Positions 1-13,153 of a stretch of 64,000 nucleotides of DNA are shown one piece after another; position 1 is the stretch's first letter, and every line of letters begins with the position of its first letter. The position numbers were made by a program, and so were the translations under genes. The DNA lies in NCBI RefSeq assembly GCF_041146395.1, contig NC_090984.1, positions 127,662,280-127,726,279 of the forward strand. Direction: 5' to 3'. The stretch comes from Eulemur rufifrons (taxonomy: Eukaryota > Chordata > Mammalia > Primates > Lemuridae). The notes under the pieces were generated by a model. It searched no databases, had not been told where the DNA came from, and saw nothing but the letters and a program-made list of their open reading frames with translations.

Positions 1-1049
1 CAGTTTCCAGTAATTTTATGTGATAAAATGGTCAGCCTCATCATTGTAGCATTTATGCCCATCAGGAATTCGTGTGCATGTGGGCCTGTGACAGAGTTCT
101 AGTCACGGAGGCAGGAGAGAGTCTCTGTTGTGACCTTGCTGATCCTTTAGGGGAAATTTCAGAAAGGTGTCTTCTCCTCTTCCACCCTTGTCCTATCTGT
201 GGGACCCTGAAAACATTCTCAGCACGTCCACACAAGAGGGGACTGGGGGATGAAGTGGACATTTTCTGCATATCAGTGTGAAATGTCGAGACAAGAATCT
301 CCTTGGGTGCATGAACTTTTGAAATTGGCAAAGATGGAGCCACTCACATGCCAGCTTCTTCTTTCCTTAGGTTATGATTTTCCTTATTGTTTAGTTATTT
401 CATGTTGCCTTTACTTTTTGCTAAAATAGCCAGATATGATGGTCTAGAGGCATTAAAATCAAAAGTACCTGATTTCCCAGTCAGGAGTCCCCGCTGAGGT
501 GAACAGTGGCGTGTGGTTCATTGTGTGCTAGGACACGTGGCTGAAAGCTAAGAGTGGGCTCAGAGCTATTTTGTCTGCATCAGTGAAAAGTTCTGTATAT
601 TCCTTGGATGAGACTCTCATTGAGACACTTGAGACAATATTATTTGTTGATCAATCACACTTCAATAATAAACCTGGAAGTTACTAAGCATTGATTCATA
701 TTACTGAAGAAAACTTTCCATTGGAAATGTTGTGGTCAACTGGAGGTAAAATCAGCCCATGTGGCAGAAGTCATTGCCCTTCTTGGTGCTTGTCAATTAG
801 CCAAAATCCAGGATTGAATGCATATGTTTTTAAAATAGTACATGAACTTGGGATATTTTGCAAACAAAACGGTTTCTCAAAAGTTCTGGTAAACGTATCA
901 AAATGAACAAAAAACTAAAGAACTTCTAGATAGAATTCTAAATCCTAGAGATCCAACTAAAGTAAGTAGGAATCATGCAAAAAATAACATGTGGGTTAAA
1001 CAAGTGTTGTCCGAAGTCATTACCGAGAACAAGCAGCCTAAACTTAGTT

Positions 1050-1990
1050 TGTGATGCTGTCTAACCTTGTGAAGCATCATCACTGCTCACATAACACACT
1101 GTCCACTCATTGGAAATATTTTGTAAATGTTGAAAATGTTTATCCAATCAGCATTATCAAATTTGAATGTCACAGTTTTAAGCAATTCTTGAAATCCCTT
1201 CGCCAGTCTACCATGAGAACTTGCTTGCAGCATTGTGGTCCAGTCCCTCAAGGACACATCAGTTGTTACACTTTCCCTTGGTAGCAACTGAACAAACATT
1301 TAGATTTTACCACAATTACTAGTATTTTGCCATTGCCTGTGAGAGTAAATAATTTTGAAAGCAATTCATGCATTATACACACTCCTATCACCACAGATTC
1401 AGGGTCCTTTTACTACATCTATTTAGCAGTCTCTCATGTTCAACCAGCACAGAGTGTGTGTTGAAGAAACATCAGGCAAATACTGGTCTTGAGCCATACT
1501 GGAACAAATATTATCAAGGACTTTAAGGGAAACACAGCAGTGCAATTCCAGGGAGGAAACCCTCAGATTCATGATTCACAACCACAGCATCAGTTCAGAA
1601 TTCTAGACACTTGGAAGGCTGCTGTGGTAGAGAATGGCAAACTGAGCATCCTTGTAGAACCTGTGAACCTTCTCATATTTTGAAGCCCACAGCTGACCCA
1701 CAGCCTTCAGGATAAGCTGATGAGCTTGGACAGTGAAAAGCTTCCCCCCATGACATTGGACCAAGACCGTGTCTAACTCCTCCTCCTGCTCATCCTCATT
1801 AATACTATGATTTGTTCATACTAATGAAACATCTTCTATTTTTTGGCAGACCTCATTGTTTTCCACCCATAATGGCCTTTGCCTGCTTTTCAAATAAATT
1901 TAAAAATATTTAACAGTTGTTGAGTGGAATAAGAAGTCAAAGTCTCTTACGTGGTGTCTGTCCGCTGACATCTGAAGGCCCATCCTTCGT
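1050..1990. repeat. Unidentified V-downstream module, copy 1 of 4
   Basis: This stretch recurs at about 10,790-11,650, 28,600-29,275 (interrupted there) and 33,420-34,370, each time 1-2 kb on the 3' side of an IGHV3 gene. A reading frame of about 65 codons stays open on the plus strand in all four copies, beginning near residues LSHTGTNIIKDFKGN; another is open on the minus strand. I do not recognise the protein. It may be an old processed pseudogene or transposon piece amplified with the V genes. The absence of stops probably reflects recent duplication rather than selection. Confidence 0.55.
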
Positions 1991-2228
1991 CTTCCCTGTT
2001 TGCCCCACTCATGGGAATCCTAGGAAGGAATCACAGGTGCTTTCTCACCAGATGGCTGTCACAGGCCCAGACCCCACCAGACCCTCCCTGTCCCACCAGG
2101 GAACTATTGTGAAAACCTGAGCCAGTCTCCCTTCCTCCCCTACAAAGCCACTTGGGACTGTGAGAGGCCTGCCCTGCTCCGCAGACACCTCAGTAGTGGA
2201 GAGACTCACCTTTCCCGTGTTCACTCAG

Positions 2229-2262
2229 TGTGTGAGTGTGTGTGTGTGTGTGTGTGCATCTG
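2229..2262. repeat. (GT)n microsatellite
   Basis: A run of mostly GT dinucleotides lies in the V-downstream module. Equivalent runs of different length occur at about 11,896-11,925, 30,643-30,680 and 34,590-34,620, so this tract varies between paralogs. Confidence 0.9.
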
Positions 2263-2858
2263 TGCCTGCCTGTGTGTGCAGGTGTCTAACACCATCAGAG
2301 GCAACATCTACACTAAATGTCGGTGGGTCCCTCTGCCCTTGAATTCTGTGACATATAATCGATGTTGTGAGCCTGGTGCTGGAATTGGAGCTCCACGGGG
2401 TCTTCCTGCTCTTGCTTAGGACGCTGACTCCGTCTGCCCCTGACGTCCAGTAGGCGCTTTATCCTGCTTGTCATCTAGAAGGAACGTTTACTTCTGTGTG
2501 CTGTGCTGCATTGTGTTGTCCAAGAAAAAAATCTTTTATTCATTTTCGGACTTATTAAGAAGTGTTGATAATTAATGTACATTTGGGGAGAGGAGAACGT
2601 GACTGGAAGCCACTGTCTGCCTTTTGAGCAGGTGACAATATTTTCTCTCATTACCACAAACATATCTAACTCAGAGAGTGCAGAGGGAAACACAGAATCG
2701 TGAATTCAGAGACGTTCCCAAGAGGAAACCGTTTTCTGGAGAGGAAGCCACGACCATGAGAGGAAACCAGCCATTACCCTCCACCTGCACCTGCCCTGGG
2801 CTGACTCTGCTCCGTGTGTCTTGGGCGCCCCCTGGTGGCCCTAAGCTCCCCCGCAGGA

Positions 2859-2897
2859 GGTTTGTGTCTGGGTTCACACTGGTGTCCCCTCACTGTG
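2859..2897 (-). other. V recombination signal sequence (23-RSS) of the first IGHV3
   Basis: Read on the minus strand, the heptamer CACAGTG (2,891-2,897) directly abuts the V coding end. It is followed by a 23-bp spacer (2,868-2,890) and the nonamer ACACAAACC (2,859-2,867). This is a canonical VH RSS. Confidence 0.95.
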
Positions 2898-3354
2898 TCA
2901 CTGGCACAGTAGTACAGGGCCGTGTCCTCGGCTCTCAGACTGTTCATTTGCAGAGACAGCGTGTTCTTGCTGTTGTCTCTGGAGATGGTGAACCGGCCCT
3001 TCACGGCGTCTGCGTAGTATGTGCTACCACCGTTACCATTAATGAATGAGACCCACTCCAGCCCCTTCCCTGGAGCCTGGCGGACCCAGCTCATGTCATA
3101 GCTGCTGAAGGTGAATCCGGAGGCTGCACAGGAGAGTCTCAGGGACCCTCCAGGCTGGACCAAGCCTCCCCCAGACTCCACCAGCTGCACCTCACACTGG
3201 ACACCTGCAAACACAGACACAGCCTGGTCAGAAACTGCCACACACACCCCTGTTTCTCTCACTCACATCCACTCACACACCCAATATCTCTAGTTCTCCA
3301 TGAATTACCTTGTAACAGAGCAACAAGGAAAACCCAGCGCAGCCCAGACTCCAT
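2898..3354 (-). CDS. IGHV3: IGHV3-type heavy-chain variable segment V1, apparently functional
   Basis: Encodes an immunoglobulin heavy-chain V domain that is joined to D and J in B cells and displayed as part of the B-cell receptor. Exon 1 (3,354-3,309, 46 bp) gives the leader [15 protein letters not shown] and ends in a GT donor. The intron is 104 bp, and exon 2 starts at 3,204 after a CAG acceptor. The mature protein starts [10 protein letters not shown]. The framework anchors are present: Cys in LRLSCAAS, Trp in [12 protein letters not shown] and Cys in LYYC. CDR1 is GFTFSSYD and CDR2 is INGNGGST. The segment ends CAS before a canonical 23-RSS. There are no stops or frameshifts. The subgroup call rests on the VH3 framework; the locus-specific gene name is unknown. 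Confidence 0.95.
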
Positions 3355-3479
3355 GGTGAGTGTCTGTGTTCAGTCCTGACCACCGAATGGGGACACCTGG
3401 GAATGGCGGGGCTGGGGCTCCTGTCCCAGAGCTGCAGGGTGAGGGCTGGGCTGGTTTTCATCAGCAGAGGGAGGGCCCT

Positions 3480-3503
3480 ATTTGCATGTCCCCTGCTATA
3501 TAG
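3480..3503 (-). promoter_or_regulatory. IGHV octamer promoter with TATA-like motif (V1)
   Basis: On the minus strand the octamer ATGCAAAT (3,480-3,487) sits 126 bp upstream of the leader ATG. A CTATATAG motif lies next to it at 3,496-3,503. The octamer binds Oct factors with OBF-1 and is the defining element of V promoters. The same block recurs upstream of every V gene in the window. Confidence 0.9.
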
Positions 3504-5863
3504 CAAGCCCTGGGGTGGGACAGCTGAAGAAGGGCAGAAGCCAGATAAGATGTGAGTGTCTGGTTGAAGTTGTATGAGAATTGTAATAGTATATTGTACA
3601 TTATAAATTCTTCCTATGAGATCGTAATGTGATAAATACTGAGTATCTATCATCATATTTATTATTGGCACATGGACATGGATCATGTACTCTAAGTGTC
3701 CGTCTCTCTTCCATGTTATAAATGTGAGAGTCACCCCAGGGCATCGAGGGCCTGTGTAATGTGTCAGGAGCTCACGTAGGGTGAGAGTGAGTTCTGGGAT
3801 CTGAGCCTGTACTCCTCAGCACTGCATATGCCTGACCCATGAACCATCTCCCGCGCAGAGCTGAGCATGCCTGGTGTGGGTTCAAGAACTCTGTCATGAG
3901 AACATGTGTGGTTTTCCACACCTGGACTTTACCCAAACATAGGCAGAGGCCAAGGAGGATGCTGCTGAATTTTCAACATGTTTGGACACGTAACATATTA
4001 TCTTTGTAAGACTTCTTACAAATAGTATTTTTAGGATTTATGTGAAATAAGTTTTATGAGTTATAATTGACATGGGGAGAACTTCATATATTTAGAGTGT
4101 GTAATTGACAAAAATTCACACATCCATAATCATTATTAGGACAGTGACAAATCAATTCTCGGTAATGTTTCCATCTCTTCTTCTGTCTTCACTTCTGTCC
4201 ACTAACCTTCTGCCTCCATCCCCTGGACAGATACTGATCTTGTTAAAGTACATTAGTTTTTATTTTCTAGAATACATAACAATGGAATAGTGTAGTCCGT
4301 CCTCTTATTAACTCAGCATAAAGACCAGCAAACGTAGTGGTGCTGTGGTGCCCAGCAAATGTTCACAGATATTAACAAGGGGTAGTATCCAATCAACACA
4401 TTTACAGTGCTTTTTCTGCTAAGATGTGATCAACATACATTATTTAATTTTCTGGGTCTTACAAATAAACCTGCTACTCAGCTTGAAGGTGTACACAAGT
4501 GAAACATTTTTTTTTTATTTTATTCTTATAACAACTTTGACTACAACAGATAAACTGCAGTAGTTGCAATTTTGCAAACATTATTTAGTACTTCAGATAA
4601 CTGGTGTTATAAGACTGAAAACTAACCCGAGGTGGGGAGAGATGAGTTTTGCAGAAAGTGACAGAGCCAGGGAGCTCACTGCTCCGGGGCAGGGGCTGCC
4701 ATATACAATGCAGGCTATGGCCGGATGGAGCTGCCAGCGTGCACTGGACTGCTGGAGGCTGAGCATGGTGAAGGCATCCTGCTGGAAAATGCTCAGGGGC
4801 CACAGTGTTTAAGGGGATTCCCCTCCCTTGTCTCTGTCCTCTGTAACAGGCACAGTCACAAACTCTCTGGGAGAGAGGGATGCACACACTTCGGAAGTGC
4901 ATCCAGACCCATCCCCATCACCACTGTGGAACTGAGAATTGATCTGCCGCAAAACCTACAAAACTGGCATCCTGGGGGCACAGATGGACACTGTAGGACC
5001 TGCTAGGGAACAGAGGTCCCCACCAAGGTTAGGCCCAGAGCCACCTCCCCGTTCCCTGTGGAATAAAAGCCTCGATCTGCAGGGAAGGGCAGCACACCTG
5101 GAAGGTAAGGACACCGAAGGAGAACCCCTGCAGCTGGGAGAGAGAACAATGAGGGACAACCAGGGACACTGTACCCCAGGAGGACGGGCAAGATGCTGGA
5201 CCATCAGCTCCTCTGGGGCAGAGACGGGGACACCTGGAGGCAGCAGCCAGACCCAGGGCCCCTAGCCCACTAGAAATACAGCTCTGCCAAAGGGCAGACA
5301 ATCCCACCTCAGCCCACCCTGTCCATCCATTGACAAATGTCAGAAGGACATCACAGGGGACCGCGTGTGGCAGAGCTGACACAGACAGACCTCTGCAGGA
5401 CAGCACAAGGTGCAAATATACAGCCAAGGAAGAAACAGAAACCGGGGTCACTGGAGGAATCTGAAGCGTCTGGTGGACGTAGAAGGAACAGCCTTCAACT
5501 GTGGTAGCCACGGCAGAAACTGAGTCCAAATGTGGCCCCGAAGAGATTGTCAGAAACCTCCACAAGAAAGGCCTAGTCAAGGTAGGGTATGAGAAACTGC
5601 AGGGAGAAGATGCATAGATACAGCATCGGTCATGAGGCCAACTGTCCAGTGCAATGTGTCTGGCTACCCACAAAAATTAGAAGACTTTTTCAGGAGGAAG
5701 ACAAAAGTCATAATGGACAAATGATCAGAATGTGATTTTGAAATGACACCATATTAGAATGATCTAAATCAATAGAATATTTAAAACAACTAGAGTTAAT
5801 ACACAAAAATCTCTAAGGGAAAATATGGGCGGACTGTAGGATCAGACAGGTGCCTGCTGCTGA

Positions 5864-6229
<366 letters not shown>

Positions 6230-6357
6230 AAGAATCAAATGTAAAACATGAAATAATCAAACAATGTGCTTGAGAATTGAAGAAGCCTTGGGTGCCCTCG
6301 TCTGTAGAGTGAGCTCAGCCCAAAAATGAAACAAGAGACTTAAGAAAGCGTCATTGG

Positions 6358-6675
6358 CACCAATTAGACATCAGACTGAGGTGGGGGGTGGGGGAGGGGA
6401 TGGGGGTACGCCTACACAATGAGTGCATTGCGCACCGTTTGGGGAGTGGTAACACTTGAAGGTGCTGACTCGGGAAAGGGGGGGTGGGGAAAAAAATATG
6501 AAACTATTGTTTTTAACTTGCACTGTTCACTTAATAATTTATCATGAATATTTCCCATATTATTTCATATCATTGTACAAGAAATAATGTATATATTATG
6601 AGGACATACTGTATCTAACAAGATATACTGTTAGACTCTTTGATTCCGTAAAATTAAATTGAAAAAAAAAAAAAA
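6358..6675 (+). mobile_element. 5'-truncated L1 3' end
   Basis: A G-rich L1 3' UTR segment, an AT-rich tail and poly-A. It is flanked by near-identical 16-bp target-site duplications (AAGAAAGYGTCATTGG) at 6,342-6,357 and 6,676-6,691. The paralog at about 23,068 is the uninterrupted empty site. Its body matches the end of the longer L1 at 25,332-26,413. Confidence 0.9.
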
Positions 6676-6917
6676 AAGAAAGTGTCATTGGGAATGACAC
6701 AAACCAAGCTGCATAGACAAAAAGAGTGAAGAAGACAGAATATCACTATGAAAATTGTAATATGTATGTTTCACATTCCAAAGGAAAATTAAAAACAGAC
6801 AAAAATAAATCTTTGAAGAATTATATAGGCAACAATTTTCCAAATATTATAACAAACCCCAAGTAACATCTCCAAGAATCTCTTAGAATTTCAAGGTGCA
6901 TAAACACACATAGACAC

Positions 6918-6986
6918 ACACACACACACACACACACAACACATCCACCATGGACGTAGCTCTGTGCACTTGCAAAGGCTCCCACA

Positions 6987-7021
<35 letters not shown>
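6918..7021. repeat. (CA)n microsatellite pair
   Basis: Two CA runs separated by about 50 bp of unique sequence. The same arrangement, with different lengths, occurs at about 23,309-23,406 in copy 2 of duplication B. Confidence 0.9.
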
Positions 7022-7024
<3 letters not shown>

Positions 7025-7479
7025 GCACTGCCCCAATGTTACTCTTTCCACTTGGTTCAGTTGAAAATATTTGTATTCATGCTATGAAGTAGTTCTCCAA
7101 AGTGGAGATTATATTTTTCTATGTGAAAGTGTGTTCATTCCAACCAATATTATAAAATACAATTAAATATATTTTATAAAACTGAATGCATGTATCATTT
7201 TTAGGAAATGTACTATTGAAAGGTAAAGTAATATCCATTTTTCAGCGCTGTGTTGGTTTATTTTTACTGTGTGACAATACCATCCTATCTAAATAGAAAG
7301 GAATTTTAATATTTTTAAATCTGCTTAATAATTTTAGATTTTTTGTATTACATGTGTATAAAATGTCTAATGATCAAATCAGGCAAATGGCAAATTTATA
7401 ATCTGAGACATTTATCATTTCTTTGTGTTTGGAATATGCAAAATGCTCTCTTCCAGCTACTTGAAAGTGTACAGTGCAT

Positions 7480-9240
7480 ATTAATTTCTTAACTACAGTC
7501 GTCCTGCTCTGCTATAGATGGATGGAGTGTCCCACATATATTTGTTAGGGAAGTTGGTTTAAAATCAAGAAGTCTCCTATATTTTCTTTTTTTTCCCTCT
7601 TTTAATGATCTGCCTATTGCTGAAAATGGGGCAATGAAGTCTCCTACTCTGTTGTATTGCAGTCTTTTCATCCCTTCAGCTTTTTACGTAATTGCTTTTC
7701 ATATTTCAGTGCCCTGATGATAGGGGTATTTATTTACAAAAGGGATATCCTTTTTATGAATTCACAAGTTACAATTACGCAAGGTCCTTCTTTTTCTCTA
7801 ATTTCTACTTCTGAGCTGAAGTCTATTGTGTTTCATGTATGTATTCTTAGTCTGAGTTTCGCGCTGAAAAATCATTAATCTGCCATTCCGCTTCTGTAAA
7901 CCTGCTTGCTCCTGCTTGTTACCCCCAACACAGAAATTCCTAAGTGACTACAACACCCATGTTCTGCATAAAGTGATTACAGCCGCCACGTTTTGCGTGA
8001 AGCCATTACAACACTCATGTTTTGCATGAACAAGATATGGCCCAGAGCCCAAACTGTCCAGATCCTGTTACACCAAGGATAAGAAAATGATATAATGCTT
8101 ACTCAAGGCTTTTTGTACACGTGCTTACTCTATCTTAGTAATTGTCCACCCACAAACTTACAATATAAAAACTTTCTGTTTCAAAGGCTCACTGCTGCTC
8201 TCTGTGCCGCCTTTGGGCGGTACAGAGAGTAGTCGCTGGCCCGCTAATAAGAACTCCTGATTTGGCTCAATTCGGTCTTTAGGTGGTCATTTCTCACATC
8301 TCAGACCATAACAGTGTAACTACCTGTAATTTATTTCGGTTTTCACTTTCATGAAATTTATTTTTCTATAGCTTCGATTTCTGTCTATGTGTATTTTTAA
8401 AAGTTAGGTCTGTCTCTTGTACCAGAGGAATAGTTGAGTCTTTCTATTCATTTGTTTTTTTAACCTTTCAGTCATTCTTTCTTTTCATTGGATAATTTAA
8501 TCCATTTATATTCCGAGTAATTCCAATATGTAGTGACTACTCTTATGTTTTGTTTGATGGTCGTTTTATAGATGTATCCTTAGTTTCTACTTTTCTTGCT
8601 GACTCCGTTGTGGTTTGACAGTTTTCTGTAGTGGTATGCTATGAATACTTTCTATTATTCTTTTGTGTGCCTAGAATAGAATTTACTTTTGTTGTTACCA
8701 TGAGGCTTATAGAAAACACCTTACACTTAGAAGTGTCTATTTTCAATTGATAACAACTGAATTGTCATTGCATATCAAAAATTTTACACTTTTACACACA
8801 GCCATTACATTTTATGTTTCTGATGTCAGAGTTTACATAATTTTAAGAGAGTTGTTACTGATAATTTTGTATTTTGACCCTTATAGGAGATTAAAATTTT
8901 TTGACACACCAATATTATAGAGTACTCTTCATATGTCTCTATGTTAATTATACCATTAAGTTTTGTGCTTTCATAAGTTTTGTTATTAATCAATGGACTT
9001 TTTCAGCTAAAAACCCTCCTTTTGGCATGCATACGGCAGGCCTACTGGTAAAGAACTCCTTTACGTTTTGTTTCTCTGGGATTTTAAAAAAATTTCTTCC
9101 TTGTTTTCAAATGAAAAACTATCTGGGAAAAATATTCTTTGTTTTCAGTTTTTTAAACATTTTCCTCATTACTTTGACTAGATTATCTTCTGTTCTAACA
9201 TTCAGTGATTCTGATCAAAAATGTTTGCTACTTCTATTGA
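7480..9240 (-). mobile_element. Old L1 fragment, reverse orientation, broken by an LTR
   Basis: The stretch resembles the reverse complement of an older mammalian L1 3' region, with phrases such as the ACCATGAGGCTTATA block near 8,698. It is heavily mutated and has no usable reading frame. It is interrupted at about 7,881-8,313 by an LTR-like element. The paralog lies at about 23,870-26,720. Confidence 0.6.
7881..8313 (+). mobile_element. Probable solo LTR inside the L1 remnant (copy 1)
   Basis: A block beginning TG and ending CA that interrupts an L1 remnant. It contains a TATA-like AATATAAAAAC near 8,161, a poly-A-signal-like CTAATAAGAA near 8,244 and the terminal TCTCACATCTCAGACC stretch typical of class I endogenous retroviral LTRs. 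No retroviral coding sequence is attached. No clear target-site duplication was found, so the ends are approximate. The paralog is at 24,270-24,676. Confidence 0.55.
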
Positions 9241-10659
9241 GAATTGCACCTCTGTGTTGTGTCCTTATGCCCTTCACGCCCTCATAGGAGACCCCCCCCC
9301 CCACCCCCTGGCAGGTTCCCGTAACTCACTCCACCCCAGACTCTCTCAACATCAGGACTTTTCATCAGATGCCATTTTTCTGGGACAAACCCTGGTGCCC
9401 CTGCCCAAGCCCTTGCAGACATAGCCAACAGAATGACTAAGTCCTGGTCTCCCCAGGAGGACACCTGCCTTCTTTGTCACCTCGTCCCTGTTCCTCGGCT
9501 ACAGGCTGAGTGAACACTTCCCTCTGTCCCCCACAGGGGCACAGACAGCTTCCTGCAGCATCGTATCCACTCACCAACACCTGAGCCGGGAAGCTTTCCT
9601 GGGCTTTACATAAATACAGTATGTTTTCACTCCCTAGCAATTTTGAAGAATAAAAATACTGTAAACTATCGGAGGCTCATGATGCCTGTGATATGACCGG
9701 GTCCCGGGGCACTGTGGGCTGCAAAGATGGGAGAGACAAAGACACGGACAGAAAAAGTAAGGTGAAAGGGTGCAGGGAAGTCAGGGGCTACCAGCATTCC
9801 TGTGAGCCAGGTGCCACTGACTGAAATCTAGCACCCGTTTTTCTCCCTTTTTCATGCTATAGATTACAATCATTTCACGTGAAAAGCTTGTGGGTTACAA
9901 TGTGTAGAAGTTTCAAGTCTCCCCTAAAAATCACAAGATGCCTTAGCTAATTACTCTTATCTATAGAAGCAGGAACACACAGCTGGTTACTAAGCACAAC
10001 TACGCCTTAAGCTATGTACAGATAGTATCTCTGAACTCAGCAGCTTGGCCCATTCGATTGAGGAACAAAGAGATTAGTACTTCTTACTGGAAGGTTAGCT
10101 CCCCATCAACTGAGGAATTTTGCTGAGAAAGGGGAGGGAAGGAGCTCAACCTGGTGTGTTTTAAGGGTTGGAGTCTGGGGTCCAATTTCCAGAGCTCACA
10201 TTTTGCAATCTTCCTTCATAGCCATGTGTGGTTTTCATGTCAAGCCGCTCTGTGGCTTTTTAGGCATGAGGCCCCTCAGGCTTTAAGGTGGGAGTCTGCT
10301 TTGCTGTGCTCCCTGATCACTGGAATGTCCCCCAACTAGGCAATTACTTCTGCCCTTATCTCTGGCTCCTGCTCAGGCAGCATCCCTTCACCTCCTGTCC
10401 TCCCACGGCCTCAGAAATGGGGTCCCTAAGCCTCGGTGGTCTTCTCCCCATCAGTAAACAACTAAAGAAAAACAAAACTGCAAGGGAGAGCAAATGTTGA
10501 TCTAATTGGCATTATGAAATTTAAATGTCACAGTGTTTTTGTTTTGCTTTAAGCATATAATTTAATGATTTTGAATAAGTTTAAAGAGGTGCAAATAATC
10601 ATCAAGATCTAAAATATTTTAGAATATTTAAAATTTTTAGACTATTTCCGTCACCCTAA

Positions 10660-10795
10660 AAGATCCTTTATGACCATTTTGTTTCACTCTCCGTTCTCAC
10701 CCATGGCCCCAGGCAATTACTCTCCTACTTTCTGTCTCTATAATTTTTTCTTTTCTGGACATTTCTTTAAAATGGAATACTACCTTTTAAGAAAC
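10660..10795 (+). mobile_element. Old L1-type 3' UTR remnant
   Basis: A short match to the common mammalian L1 3' UTR phrase around TACTTTCTGTCTCTATAA and TTTTCTGGACATTTC. It is also present in the paralog at about 28,455-28,590. It is too diverged to subclass by eye. Confidence 0.5.
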
Positions 10796-11892
10796 TGCTA
10801 AATGTCACACTTTTGGGCAATTCTTGAACTCCCTTCGCCATTCTACCATGAGCACTTGCTTACAGCAATGTGGTCCAGTCCCTCAAGGACACATCACTTG
10901 TTACTCTCTCAATTGGAAGCAGGACTGAAAACACATTTAGATTTTACCACAACTGCTATCATTTTCCCTATTGCATGAGAGAGTAACCAATTTTGTAAGC
11001 ACTTCATGTGTTAGAGACATTCCTATCACCACAGATTCAGGGTCCTTTTACTACATCTTTTTAGCAGTCTCTCATCGTCTTCAACCAGCACAGAGTGTGT
11101 GTTGGAGAAACATCAGGAAAATACTGGTCTTGAGCCATACTGGAACAAATATTATCAAGGACTTTAAGGGAAACACAGCAGTGCAATTCCAGGGAGGAAA
11201 CCCTCAGGTTCATGTTTCACAGCGACAGCATCAGTTCAGAATTCTAGACACTTGGAAGGCTGCTGTGGTAGAGAATGTCAAACTGAGCATCCTTGTAGAA
11301 CCTGTGAACCTTCTCATATTTCGAAGCCCACAGCTGACCCACGGCCTTCAGGATAAGCTGATGATCTTGGACAGTGAAAAGCTTCCCCCCATGACATTGG
11401 ACCAAGACTCTGTCTAACTCCTCCTCCTGCTCATCCTCATTAGTACTATGATTTGTCCATGCTAATGAAATATCTTCTTTTTTCCTGCTGACCTCATTGT
11501 TTTCCACCCATAATGGTCTTTCCGTGCTTTTCAAAAAAATTTTTAAAAAATATTTCCTAGTTATTGAGTGGAATAAGAAGTCAGAGTCTCTGAGCTGTTG
11601 TCTGTCCACTGACATTTGAAAGCCCATCCTTCATCTTCCCTGTTTGCCCCACTCATGGGAATCCTAGGAAGGAATCAGAGATGCTTTCTCACCAGATGGC
11701 TGACGGAGGCCCAGACACCAGCAGACCCTTCCTGTGAGTGAGAGCCCCCTCCTGCCCCCCCAGGGAACTGTTGTGAAAACCTGAGCCAGTCTCCCTTCCT
11801 GCCCTAAGAAGCCACTTGGGACTGTCTTCAGAGGCCTGCCCTGCTCTGCAGACACCTCAGTAGTGGAGAGACTCACCCTTCCCATGTTCACT

Positions 11893-11926
<34 letters not shown>

Positions 11927-12527
11927 ATCTGTGCCTGCCTGTGTGTGCAGGTGTCTAACACCATCAGAGTCAACATCTACACTAAATGTCGGTGAGTCCC
12001 TCTGCCCTTGAATTCTGTCAGATATAATCGATGTTGTGAGCCTGGTGCTGGGACATGAAGCTCCACGGGGTCATCCTGCTCTTGCTTAGGACGCTGACTC
12101 CGTCTGCCCCTGACGTCCAGTAGGCGCTTTGTCCTGCTTGCCGGGTAAAAGGAACATTTACTTCTGTGTGCTGTGCTGCATTGTGCTGTCCAAGAAAAAA
12201 ATGTTTTATTGATTTTCAGACTTACTGAGAAGTGTTGATCATTCATGTCCATTTGGGGAGAGGAGAAAGTGCCTGGAAGCCACTGTCTGCCTTTTGAGCA
12301 GGTGACAATATTTTCTCTCCTTACCACAAACATATCCAACTCCGAGACTGCAGAGGGAAACACAGAATCGTGAATTCAGAGAAGTTCCCCAGAGGAAACC
12401 GTTTTCTGGAGAGGAAGCCACGACCCTGAGAGGAAACCAGCCCTTACCCTCCACCTGCACCTGCCCTGGGCTGACTCTGATCCTTGTGTCCCGCGCGCCC
12501 CGTGGTGGCCCCGCCCGCACCACAGGA

Positions 12528-12566
12528 GGTTTGTGTCTGGGCTCACACTGATGTCCCCTCACTGTG
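12528..12566 (-). other. V recombination signal (23-RSS) of V2
   Basis: Heptamer CACAGTG (12,560-12,566), 23-bp spacer (12,537-12,559) and nonamer ACACAAACC (12,528-12,536) on the minus strand. Canonical. Confidence 0.95.
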
Positions 12567-13020
12567 TCACTGGCACAGTAGTACAGGGCCATGTCCTCGG
12601 CTCTCAGACTGTTCATTTGCAGAGACAGCGTGTTCTTGCTGTTGTCTCTGGAGATGGTGAATCGGCCCTTCACGGCGTCTGCGTAGTATGTGCCACCACC
12701 ACTACTAATCCTTGAGACCCACTCCAGCCCCTTCCCTGGAGCCTGGCGGACCCAGCTCATCCAGTAGCTGCTGAAGGTGAATCCGGAGGCTGCACAGGAG
12801 AGTCTCAGGGATCCCTCAGGTTGGACCAAGCCTCCCCCAGACTCCACCAGCTGCACCTCACACTGGACACCTGCAAACACAGACACAGCCTGGTCAGAAA
12901 CTGCCACACACACCCCTGTTTCTCTCACTCACATCCCCTCCCACACCCAATATCTCTAGTTCTCCATGAATTACCTTGTAACAGAGCCACAAGGAAAACC
13001 CAGCGCAGCCCAGACTCCAT
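12567..13020 (-). CDS. IGHV3: IGHV3-type variable segment V2, apparently functional
   Basis: Heavy-chain V segment. The 46-bp leader exon runs 13,020-12,975 ([15 protein letters not shown]) and exon 2 starts at 12,870. CDR1 is GFTFSSYW, and CDR2 is a short ISSGGGT, one residue shorter than in V1. Both cysteines and the FR2 Trp are present and the frame is open to the RSS. Two framework changes stand out: a Gly-to-Glu change giving [10 protein letters not shown], and Thr to Met in [10 protein letters not shown]. Neither is an obvious knock-out. V2 matches the truncated gene at 44.2-44.4 kb closely in leader, intron and promoter. Confidence 0.93.
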
Positions 13021-13145
13021 GGTGAGTGTCTGTGTTCAGTCCTGATCACCGAATGGGGACTCCTGGGAATGCCAGGGCTGGGGCTCCTGTCCCAGAGCTG
13101 CAGGGTGAGGGCTGGGCTGGCTTTCATCAGCAGCGGGAGGGCCCT

Positions 13146-13153
13146 ATTTGCAT
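13146..13153 (-). promoter_or_regulatory. IGHV octamer (V2)
   Basis: ATGCAAAT on the minus strand, 126 bp upstream of the V2 ATG. The adjacent TATA-like motif is CTATACAG rather than CTATATAG. Confidence 0.9.

Larger units (their letters stand above)
1..3560. repeat. Segmental duplication A, copy 1 (carries the first IGHV3 gene)
   Basis: The first 3.56 kb aligns nearly base for base with 32,355-35,905. Landmarks keep a constant offset of about 32,355 (for example the stretches at 62-343 and 32,417-32,698), drifting by only about 10 bp across microsatellites. The copy probably continues beyond the left edge of the window. It holds an unidentified V-downstream module, a (GT)n run and the V gene with its promoter. 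Homology ends just upstream of the V promoter, at about 3,560 versus 35,905. From there copy 1 continues into sequence paralogous to the region upstream of the third V gene. Confidence 0.9.

Noticed and set aside
12239..12566. V2 reading frame continuing about 100 codons past the V segment
   Set aside because: The extra residues (beginning [13 protein letters not shown]) are a translation of the recombination signal and flank. The germline V segment ends at the heptamer.
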